From assembly GCA_013698395.1 (NCBI GenBank), contig JACCUZ010000129.1, positions 1 to 14,093 on the forward strand: a DNA stretch of 14,093 nucleotides, read 5' to 3'. The notes under the pieces were generated by a model, which was not told the DNA's origin, did no database searches, and saw nothing but the letters and a program-made list of their open reading frames with translations. The position numbers and the translations under genes are program-made. This document shows positions 1 to 6,636 of this stretch, piece after piece (position 1 is the stretch's first letter; each line of letters begins with the position of its first letter). This stretch comes from Sporichthyaceae bacterium. Its GTDB lineage: Bacteria > Actinomycetota > Actinomycetes > JACCUZ01.

Positions 1-1200
1 GTCAAGGACTCCGGCCTGCGCGGTCGTGGCGGCGCGGGCTTCCCCACCGGCATGAAGTGGAGCTTCATCCCGCAGGACAACCCGAACCCGAAGTACCTCG
101 TGGTCAACGCCGACGAGTCGGAGCCGGGCACCTGCAAGGACATCCCGCTGATGATGGCGACGCCGCACACGCTCGTCGAGGGGGTGATCCTCACCTGCTA
201 CGCCATCCGCGCCAACCACGCGTTCATCTACGTGCGCGGCGAGGTGCTGCACGTCGTACGCCGCCTGCAGCGCGCCGTGCAAGAGGCCTTCCTCGCCGGC
301 CACCTCGGCACCGACATCCACGGGACCGGGTTCGACCTGCAGGTCACGGTGCACGCGGGCGCGGGCGCCTACATCTGCGGCGAGGAGACCGCGTTGCTCG
401 ACTCGCTCGAGGGCCGCCGCGGTCAACCCCGGCTGCGTCCGCCGTTCCCCGCCGTGGCCGGGCTGTACGCCTCGCCCACCGTGATCAACAACGTCGAGTC
501 GATCGCCAGTGTTCCGTCCATCCTGCGCAACGGTGCGCAGTGGTTCACCGCGATGGGCACGTCCAACGACGACCCCAAGATGCGGTCCAAGGGCATGACG
601 CTCTACTCGCTCTCGGGTCACGTCACGCGCCCGGGCCAGTACGAAGCACCGATGGGCGTCACCCTGCGTGAGCTGCTGGACCTGACCGGTGGGATGCGTG
701 AGGGGCACGAGCTGAAGTTCTGGACCCCCGGAGGGTCGTCCACGCCGCTGCTCACCGCCGAGCACCTCGACGTACCCCTGTCCTACGAGGGCATCGCGTC
801 GGCTGGGTCGATGCTCGGCACCAAGGCCCTGCAGGTCTTCGACGAGACGACCTGTGTCGTGCGCTGTGTCCTGCGCTGGACGGAGTTCTACGCCCACGAG
901 TCGTGCGGCAAGTGCACGCCCTGCCGCGAGGGGACGTTCTGGCTCGTGCAGATTCTCCGACGACTGGAGACGGGTCTGGGCACCCCCGAGGACCTGGAGA
1001 AGCTGCTGGACATCAGCGACAACATCCTCGGCCGCTCCTTCTGCGCGCTCGGGGACGGCGCCACGAGCCCCATCACCTCCTCGCTGGAGTTCTTCCGGGA
1101 CGAGTACGTCGCGCACCTCGAGCGGGGTGGCTGCCCGTTCGACCCCGCAGCCAGCACGGTGTTCGCCGACACCGCCACCGCAGGAGTCCGAGCCCGATGA
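1..1200 (+). CDS. nuoF: NADH-quinone oxidoreductase subunit F (NuoF), 5'-truncated
   Basis: NuoF is the NADH-oxidising flavoprotein of complex I. It binds NADH and FMN and passes electrons to the [4Fe-4S] cluster N3 on the cytoplasmic arm. The frame is open from base 1, so the gene starts outside the window; the ATG at 52 is internal. 399 residues are visible and, against a usual 430-450, about 30-50 N-terminal residues are missing. Visible residues 5-17 (SGLRGRGGAGFPTG region) are the glycine-rich FMN/NADH motif, followed by NADESEPGT at 36-44 and GAGAYICGEETAL at 120-132. The N3 cluster ligands are C302, C305 and C308 (SCGKCTPCREG) and C348 (SFCALGDGA). The TGA stop overlaps the nuoG ATG. 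By the usual operon order nuoE should lie just upstream. Identification is essentially certain. Confidence 0.98.
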   Translation, partial: VKDSGLRGRGGAGFPTGMKWSFIPQDNPNPKYLVVNADESEPGTCKDIPLMMATPHTLVEGVILTCYAIRANHAFIYVRGEVLHVVRRLQRAVQEAFLAGHLGTDIHGTGFDLQVTVHAGAGAYICGEETALLDSLEGRRGQPRLRPPFPAVAGLYASPTVINNVESIASVPSILRNGAQWFTAMGTSNDDPKMRSKGMTLYSLSGHVTRPGQYEAPMGVTLRELLDLTGGMREGHELKFWTPGGSSTPLLTAEHLDVPLSYEGIASAGSMLGTKALQVFDETTCVVRCVLRWTEFYAHESCGKCTPCREGTFWLVQILRRLETGLGTPEDLEKLLDISDNILGRSFCALGDGATSPITSSLEFFRDEYVAHLERGGCPFDPAASTVFADTATAGVRAR

Positions 1201-3656
1201 CGGTCACCAGGAGCGGCACCAGCGGTGCTGAGGTGCAGCCGCACGAGACTCTGGTCAACGTCACGGTCGACGGTTTCGCGGTGCAGGTGCCCAAGGGCAC
1301 CTTGGTGATCCGGGCCGCCGAGCTCGTCGGCATCCAGGTGCCCCGGTTCTGCGACCACCCTCTGCTCGACCCGGTCGGTGCCTGCCGACAGTGCCTGGTC
1401 GAGGTGGAGGGCCAGGGCAAGCCGCTGGCCTCGTGCACCACCACCGTCTCCGACGGCATGGTGGTCAAGACCCAGCTGACCTCGCCGGTCGCCGACAAGG
1501 CGCAGCAGGGTGTGATGGAGCTGCTGCTGATCAACCACCCGCTCGACTGCCCCGTGTGCGACAAGGGCGGGGAGTGCCCGCTGCAGAACCAGGCCATGAG
1601 CAACGGTCGCACTGAGACCCGGTTCACCGACGTGAAGCGGACGTTCCCCAAGCCGATCCACATCTCCTCGCAGGTTCTGCTGGACCGGGAGCGCTGCGTC
1701 CTGTGCGCTCGCTGCACGCGCTTCTCGGCGCAGATCGCGGGCGACCCGTTCATCGAGATGCTCGAGCGTGGCGCACTGCAGCAGGTCGGCATCTACGAGG
1801 AGGAGCCCTTCCAGTCCTACTTCTCGGGCAACACCGTGCAGATCTGCCCGGTGGGTGCGCTGACCGGTGCGGCCTACCGCTTCCGGGCGCGGCCCTTCGA
1901 CCTGGTGTCCTCGCCCGGCGTCTGCGAGCACTGCGCGTCCGGCTGCGCGATCCGCACCGACCACCGACGGGGCAAGGTCCTGCGGCGGCTGGCCGGTGAC
2001 GACCCGGCGGTGAACGAGGAGTGGAACTGCGACAAGGGGCGGTGGGCGTTCCAGTACGCCACTGCGCAGGACCGGCTGACCGCGCCGCTCGTGCGCGACG
2101 AGTCCGGGGAGCTGGTCCCGACGTCGTGGGCCGACGCGCTCGACGTGGCCGCCAACGGTCTGGTGGCCGCTCGCGGCGCCACTGGCGTGTTGGTGGGAGG
2201 GCGGGCGACGCTGGAGGACGCGTACGCCTACGCGAAGTTCGCCCGTGTCGCGCTGCGCACCAACGACGTCGACTTCCGCGCCAGGCCGCACTCCGCCGAG
2301 GAGGAGTCCTTCCTGGCGGCGCAGGTGGCGGGCCGCCGGGCCGATGTCACCTATGACGACCTCGAGCGGGCGTCGACCGTGCTCCTGGTCGGGCTCGAGC
2401 CCGAAGAGGAGTCACCGATCGTCTTCCTCCGGCTGCGCAAGGCCGTGCGTCGCGGGAAGCTGGCCGTGCACGCGGTGGCCCCGTTGACCTCGCGGGGCCT
2501 GCAGAAGCTGTCGGCGACGGTTCTGCACGCGGCGCCGGGCGGCGAGGCCGATGTCCTGGACCAGCTCGGCCGCCGCGACGCCGCTGACGACCCTGACGAC
2601 CCTGACGACCGGCTCCGGTCTACGGCAGAGGCACTGCACGCCGGCGGCGCGATCGTCCTTGTCGGTGAGGGGCTGGCCGCCCTGCCCGGGGCGCTCTCCG
2701 CAGTCGTCCGGCTGGTCGAGGGCACGGGGGCCCGGCTGGCTTGGGTGCCGCGTCGGGCGGGGGAGCGTGGCGCACTCGAGGCCGGTGCCTTGCCGTCGCT
2801 GCTCGCTGGGGGGCGGCCGGTCACCGATGCCGCCGCCCGGATCGACGTCGGCACCGCGTGGGGCGTCAACGGGCTGCCCGACCGCCCCGGGCGGGACACT
2901 GCCGCCATGCTCGCGGCGGTGCACACCGGCGAGCTCAGGGCTCTGGTCGTCGGAGGTGTCGACCCTGACGACCTGCCCGACCCCCTCGCGGCGCGTGCGG
3001 CACTCGCCGCCGCACCGTTCGTCGTCAGCCTCGAGCTGCGGCAGTCGGCCGTGACCGAGCGGGCCGACGTGGTCCTCCCGGTCGCCCCGGTGGTCGAGAA
3101 GTCCGGGACGTTTCTGGACTGGGAAGGCCGCTCCCGCCCGTTTGCCGAGGCGCTGCGCGGCACCAACGCGATGCCAGACGTCCGCGTGCTCCACGTGCTG
3201 GCTGCGGCGATGGGGGTTGAGCTCGACCTGGCCGACGTCAACACCGCCCGAGCGGAGCTCTCCGAGCTCGGTGCCTGGGACGGGAGCCGCGCGTCGTTCG
3301 CCCCTGTCGACGCCCCTGGCCACGCGGCACCGCCGGACGGTCATGCGGTCCTCTCGACCTGGCACCAGCTGCTGGACGACGGCCGGCTGCAGGACGACGA
3401 GCCCCACCTCGCCGGCACCGCGCGGATCCCGGTGGCCCGGATCTCGGCGCCTACTGCGCAACGGCTGGGCCTGCAGGACGGTCAGCCGGTGACCGTATCC
3501 AGCGCCCGCGGCGAGGTCACTGTGCCTCTGGTCGTCACCGACATGGTCGACGGGGTCGTCTGGCTGCCCACCAACTCGGGAGCCTCCCGCGTCCGCCGTG
3601 ACCTGGGAGCAGCCGGCACGGTCGTTCAGGTCCGGGCCGAGGGAGGGGCGCGATGA
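1197..3656 (+). CDS. nuoG: NADH-quinone oxidoreductase subunit G (NuoG)
   Basis: NuoG is the large Fe-S subunit of the peripheral arm and carries electrons from NuoF towards NuoI. I chose the ATG at 1197 (819 residues): it overlaps the nuoF stop as ATGA, has GGAG at 1183-1186, and places the ferredoxin-like domain near the N-terminus. Cluster ligands are visible in order: [2Fe-2S] N1b C52, C63, C66, C80; N5 H114, C118, C121, C127 (HPLDCPVC..GGECPLQ); N4 C167, C170, C173, C217; and the extra N7 set C243, C246, C250, C278 (C-x2-C-x3-C-x27-C). The rest is a molybdopterin-oxidoreductase-like domain, expected from the family to lack the metal cofactor, ending in a MopB C-terminal-type beta domain (about 735-815). 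A 9-bp unit repeated three times encodes an acidic linker near residue 465. The gene overlaps nuoH by 4 bp. Length is close to other actinobacterial NuoG and shorter than the E. coli protein. Confidence 0.97.
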   Translation: MTVTRSGTSGAEVQPHETLVNVTVDGFAVQVPKGTLVIRAAELVGIQVPRFCDHPLLDPVGACRQCLVEVEGQGKPLASCTTTVSDGMVVKTQLTSPVADKAQQGVMELLLINHPLDCPVCDKGGECPLQNQAMSNGRTETRFTDVKRTFPKPIHISSQVLLDRERCVLCARCTRFSAQIAGDPFIEMLERGALQQVGIYEEEPFQSYFSGNTVQICPVGALTGAAYRFRARPFDLVSSPGVCEHCASGCAIRTDHRRGKVLRRLAGDDPAVNEEWNCDKGRWAFQYATAQDRLTAPLVRDESGELVPTSWADALDVAANGLVAARGATGVLVGGRATLEDAYAYAKFARVALRTNDVDFRARPHSAEEESFLAAQVAGRRADVTYDDLERASTVLLVGLEPEEESPIVFLRLRKAVRRGKLAVHAVAPLTSRGLQKLSATVLHAAPGGEADVLDQLGRRDAADDPDDPDDRLRSTAEALHAGGAIVLVGEGLAALPGALSAVVRLVEGTGARLAWVPRRAGERGALEAGALPSLLAGGRPVTDAAARIDVGTAWGVNGLPDRPGRDTAAMLAAVHTGELRALVVGGVDPDDLPDPLAARAALAAAPFVVSLELRQSAVTERADVVLPVAPVVEKSGTFLDWEGRSRPFAEALRGTNAMPDVRVLHVLAAAMGVELDLADVNTARAELSELGAWDGSRASFAPVDAPGHAAPPDGHAVLSTWHQLLDDGRLQDDEPHLAGTARIPVARISAPTAQRLGLQDGQPVTVSSARGEVTVPLVVTDMVDGVVWLPTNSGASRVRRDLGAAGTVVQVRAEGGAR
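2584..2610 (+). repeat. Short tandem repeat inside nuoG (9-bp unit x3)
   Basis: The unit CTGACGACC occurs three times in perfect tandem and keeps the nuoG reading frame, encoding an Asp/Pro-rich run (ADDPDDPDD). It lies in the variable, non-Fe-S part of NuoG, where an acidic surface loop would be tolerated. A related CCTGACGACCTGCCCGACC sits at about 2963-2981. It probably arose by replication slippage and is a likely site of length variation between strains. Confidence 0.85.
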
Positions 3657-4960
3657 ACGCGGTCCTGCTCGCCTCGCCCGAGGTCCGCGGCTTCGGCGCA
3701 GACCCCTGGTGGCTCGTCCTGGGCAAGGCCGTGGTCATCTTCGTCTTCCTGGTCCTGATGACGCTGTTCACGATCCTCGCCGAGCGCCGCGTCGTCGCCC
3801 GGATGCAGCACCGCATCGGCCCCAACCGGGTCGGGCCGTTCGGCCTGCTGCAGAGCCTCGCCGACGGCATCAAGCTGGCGCTCAAGGAGGACATCATCCC
3901 CAAGGCCGCCCACAAGGCGGTCTTCGTCCTGGCGCCGATCCTGTCGACCGCTCCCGCCTTCATGGCCTTCGCGGTCATCCCGTTCGGCCCCGAGGTCTCC
4001 GTCTTCGGCGAGCGCACCCACCTCCAGCTGACCGACCTGCCGGTCGCCGTGCTGTACATCCTCGCGGTCGCCTCGGTGGGCATCTACGGCATCGTGCTTG
4101 CCGGATGGTCGAGCGGCTCTACGTACCCGCTGCTTGGCAGCCTGCGGTCGACGGCGCAGCTGATCTCCTACGAGGTGGCGATGGGCCTGTCCTTCGTGGG
4201 GGTGTTCCTCTACGCCGGGTCGATGTCCACGTCGGAGATTGTGGCGGCACAGGGCGACTACTGGTACGCGGTGCTCCTGTTCCCGTCGTTCGCTATCTAC
4301 GTCATCTCGATGGTGGGCGAGACCAACCGGGCCCCGTTCGACCTCGCCGAGGCCGAGGGCGAGCTGGTCGGGGGCTTCCACACGGAGTACAGCTCGCTGA
4401 AGTTCGCTCTGTTCTTCCTCGCGGAGTACGTCAACATGGTGACCGTCTCGGCGCTGGCCACCACGCTGTTCCTCGGTGGCTGGCGGGCACCTTGGCCGCT
4501 GTCCCTGTGGGAGGGTGCCAATCAGGACTGGTGGCCGGTGCTGTGGTTCACGGCCAAGGTGCTGCTGTTCCTCTTCGTGTTCATCTGGCTGCGCGGGACG
4601 CTGCCTCGCCTGCGGTACGACCAGTTCATGAAGCTCGGCTGGAAGGTCCTGATCCCGGTCGCCATCGGCTGGCTGCTCATGGTGGCCACGGTGCGGGCAC
4701 TGAACACCGAGTACGACTTCGACGCGCGGCAGGTGCTCATCTACGGTGGCATCGCGGCCGCCGTCCTGATCGGGCTGACCTTCGTGTGGGACTTCGTCGC
4801 CGCGCGGTCCCGGAATGCCGAGCCGCCGGAGGTCACCGCCGAGTGGGACCCGATGGCGGGGGGGCACCCGGTCCCACCCCTGCCCGGGCAGCAGCGGCCC
4901 CAGCTCACCGTCGCCGGTACGACCGCCGGATCGACGACGCAGACGGAGGACCATCCGTGA
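3653..4960 (+). CDS. nuoH: NADH-quinone oxidoreductase subunit H (NuoH)
   Basis: NuoH (ND1 family) is the membrane subunit that joins the two arms and forms much of the quinone-access tunnel and the E-channel. It has 435 residues. The first TM helix spans about 21-42, then ERRVVARMQHRIGPNRVGP (44-62) and the ND1 signature LLQSLADGIKLALKED (65-80). The second signature, ETNRAPFDLAEAEGELVGG (223-241) followed by FHTEYS, is the conserved acidic TM5-6 loop at the quinone site. Further hydrophobic segments run to about residue 383. The last 50 residues (385-435) are hydrophilic and Pro/Gln/Thr-rich, an extension absent from the roughly 325-residue E. coli protein. ATG 3653 overlaps the nuoG TGA and follows GGGAGGGG (3641-3648). 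The nuoI GTG overlaps its stop. Confidence 0.97.
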   Translation: MNAVLLASPEVRGFGADPWWLVLGKAVVIFVFLVLMTLFTILAERRVVARMQHRIGPNRVGPFGLLQSLADGIKLALKEDIIPKAAHKAVFVLAPILSTAPAFMAFAVIPFGPEVSVFGERTHLQLTDLPVAVLYILAVASVGIYGIVLAGWSSGSTYPLLGSLRSTAQLISYEVAMGLSFVGVFLYAGSMSTSEIVAAQGDYWYAVLLFPSFAIYVISMVGETNRAPFDLAEAEGELVGGFHTEYSSLKFALFFLAEYVNMVTVSALATTLFLGGWRAPWPLSLWEGANQDWWPVLWFTAKVLLFLFVFIWLRGTLPRLRYDQFMKLGWKVLIPVAIGWLLMVATVRALNTEYDFDARQVLIYGGIAAAVLIGLTFVWDFVAARSRNAEPPEVTAEWDPMAGGHPVPPLPGQQRPQLTVAGTTAGSTTQTEDHP

Positions 4961-5526
4961 TCGCCCTGCCGACGCAGCTGAAGGGGTTCGGCGTCACCTT
5001 CTCGACGATGTTCAAGAAGGTGGTGACCGAGCAGTACCCCGAGGAGAAAAAGCCGACCGCTCCCCGGTTCCACGGGCGCCACGTCCTCAACCGCCACCCT
5101 GACGGGCTCGAGAGATGCATCGGCTGCGAGCTGTGTGCCTGGGCCTGCCCCGCTGACGCCATCTACGTCGAGGGTGCGGACAACGCGGTCGATGAGCGGT
5201 ACTCCCCCGGCGAGCGCTACGGCCGCGTCTACCAGATCAACTACCTGCGGTGCATCTTCTGCGGTCTGTGCATCGAGGCCTGCCCCACCCGGGCGCTCAC
5301 GATGAGCAACGAGTACGAGCTGGCCGAGGACAGCCGCGCGAAGCTCATCTACGAGAAGCAGGACCTGCTCGGCCCGCTCCTGCCGGGCATGGCGCCGGCT
5401 CCGCACCCCATGGTCGAGGGCACCAGTGACGAGGACTACTACAAGGGGCACGTGAGCCGGGCAACCCCCGCACAGGAGGAGTACGTCGCGGCCCGTGACG
5501 CCGCAGCCGATGAGGCCGGCCGATGA
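4957..5526 (+). CDS. nuoI: NADH-quinone oxidoreductase subunit I (NuoI)
   Basis: NuoI is the 2x[4Fe-4S] ferredoxin-like subunit that carries electrons through N6a and N6b to N2 in NuoB, next to the quinone. It has 189 residues from a GTG at 4957, chosen because it overlaps the nuoH TGA (GTGA) and lies 6 nt after a strong GGAGGA (4945-4950). The frame is open far upstream inside nuoH, but those codons look like nuoH shadow. Two C-x2-C-x2-C-x3-C(P) motifs are present: C54, C57, C60, C64 (CIGCELCAWACP) and C99, C102, C105, C109 (CIFCGLCIEACP). Residues 7-27 form an amphipathic helix expected to lie on the membrane. The charged C-terminal tail (about 140-189) is variable in the family. The stop overlaps the nuoJ ATG. 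Confidence 0.97.
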   Translation: MIALPTQLKGFGVTFSTMFKKVVTEQYPEEKKPTAPRFHGRHVLNRHPDGLERCIGCELCAWACPADAIYVEGADNAVDERYSPGERYGRVYQINYLRCIFCGLCIEACPTRALTMSNEYELAEDSRAKLIYEKQDLLGPLLPGMAPAPHPMVEGTSDEDYYKGHVSRATPAQEEYVAARDAAADEAGR

Positions 5527-6326
5527 GCTCGACGGCCACCGTGCTCGCCGCAGCGACGGACACGGGCACGGGTGAGGCGGTCACCTTCTGGGTGCTCGGC
5601 CCGCTGGCGGTGCTCGCCGCGCTCGGCATGCTGGCCAGCAAGAAGGCTGTGCACAGCGCGTTGCTGCTCGCCCTGACGATGCTCTCGCTGGCGGTGCTCT
5701 ACCTGGCCCAGGACGCGCCGTTCCTGGGCGTGGTGCAGGTGGTGGTTTACACCGGCGCAGTGATGATGCTGTTCCTCTTCGTGCTCATGCTCGTCGGTGT
5801 CGACTCGGCCGACTCACTGGTGGAGACGCTGCGCGGCCAACGGGTGGCCGCTGTGCTCGGGGCGGTGGGCTTCGGGGCGCTGCTGGTCTTCGCCCTCGGC
5901 GACGCCGTCGTGACCAACGAGGGCCTCGACCAGGCCAACTCCGAGGGGAACGTGGAAGGCCTGGCGAACCTCATCTTCGCCCGTTACGTCTTCGCCTTCG
6001 AGGTGACCAGCGCACTGCTGATCACCGCTGCGATCGGTGCGATGGTCCTCGCCCACCGTGAGCGGCACCTGCCGAAAATTACCCAACGGGACCTCTCTGT
6101 CCAGCGGTTCCGTGGAGGGCAGTACCCCGCGCCACTGCCCTCGCCCGGTGTCTACGCCAGGCACAACGCCGTGGACACACCCGCCCTGCTGCCCGACGGC
6201 ACGCCCGCCGACGCGTCGGTCTCCCGGGTGCTCGCGGCACGCGGGGACGTCCGGTCGATCCCCGAACAGGCCAGCACGACCGCTATTGAGCGGGCTGCGC
6301 CACGGCGGGAGGACGACGGGTCATGA
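5523..6326 (+). CDS. nuoJ: NADH-quinone oxidoreductase subunit J (NuoJ)
   Basis: NuoJ (ND6 family) is a membrane-arm subunit whose TM3 carries the pi-bulge involved in coupling quinone chemistry to proton pumping. It has 267 residues. TM segments lie at about 22-39, 45-62, 68-91 (with VVVYTGAVMMLFLFVLML, Y76 at the conserved tyrosine), 108-130 and 155-178 (FAFEVTSALLITAAIGAMVL). Residues 180-267 are a soluble tail rich in Arg, Pro and Ala. This makes it much longer than E. coli NuoJ (about 184 residues); from memory, actinobacterial homologues often have such tails. ATG 5523 overlaps the nuoI TGA and has GAGG at 5512-5515. An ATGA overlap leads into nuoK. Confidence 0.96.
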   Translation: MSSTATVLAAATDTGTGEAVTFWVLGPLAVLAALGMLASKKAVHSALLLALTMLSLAVLYLAQDAPFLGVVQVVVYTGAVMMLFLFVLMLVGVDSADSLVETLRGQRVAAVLGAVGFGALLVFALGDAVVTNEGLDQANSEGNVEGLANLIFARYVFAFEVTSALLITAAIGAMVLAHRERHLPKITQRDLSVQRFRGGQYPAPLPSPGVYARHNAVDTPALLPDGTPADASVSRVLAARGDVRSIPEQASTTAIERAAPRREDDGS

Positions 6327-6622
6327 ACCCGATGAACTACGTCTACCTGTCCGCGGTGCTGTTCTCGATCGGGGCAGCCGGTGTGCTGCTGCGCCGCAAC
6401 GCCATCGTGGTGTTCATGTGCGTTGAGCTCATGCTCAACGCCTGCAACCTCGCCTTCGTCACCTTCTCCCGCATGGAGGGCAACCTCGACGGCCAGGTCA
6501 TCGCGTTCTTCGTCATGGTCGTGGCCGCGGCGGAGGTCGTCGTGGGCCTGGCCATCATCGTCACGATCGTCCGCACCCGCCGCTCGGCCTCGGTCGACGG
6601 TGCCAACCTGCTGAAGTACTAG
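6323..6622 (+). CDS. nuoK: NADH-quinone oxidoreductase subunit K (NuoK)
   Basis: NuoK (ND4L family) is a three-helix membrane-arm subunit that forms a proton channel with NuoN and NuoJ. It has 99 residues, the normal size. TM helices lie at about 5-22, 27-47 and 58-84. The two buried glutamates needed for proton transfer are present: E35 in FMCVELMLNACNL (31-43) and E71 in VVAAAEVVVGLAI (66-78). ATG 6323 overlaps the nuoJ TGA and follows GGGAGGA (6307-6313), a near-ideal ribosome binding site. It ends in TAG at 6620-6622, and 14 nt separate it from nuoL, the largest gap within the nuo block. Confidence 0.97.
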   Translation: MNPMNYVYLSAVLFSIGAAGVLLRRNAIVVFMCVELMLNACNLAFVTFSRMEGNLDGQVIAFFVMVVAAAEVVVGLAIIVTIVRTRRSASVDGANLLKY

Positions 6623-6636
6623 GGGTCTGCTCAACG

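Noticed and set aside
903..1196. Extended upstream start for nuoG within nuoF
   Set aside because: The added 98 residues are an Arg/His/Pro-rich shadow of nuoF, and the ATG at 1197 has a Shine-Dalgarno, the ATGA overlap and the correct NuoG N-terminus.
888..2291. 467-residue open frame on the minus strand opposite nuoF/nuoG
   Set aside because: It is antisense to two certain genes, its translation is low-complexity (His/Arg/Gly/Val/Asp-rich) without recognisable motifs, and it fits the long spurious frames of GC-rich DNA.
3626..4954. 442-residue open frame on the minus strand opposite nuoH
   Set aside because: Composition (Arg/Gln/Glu/His-rich, no hydrophobic core pattern) is that of an antisense shadow of a membrane protein gene with G/C third positions.
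3598..4956. Upstream extension of nuoI through the nuoH region
   Set aside because: The translation over nuoH is Arg/Gly/Pro-rich shadow; NuoI-like sequence begins only at the GTG at 4957.
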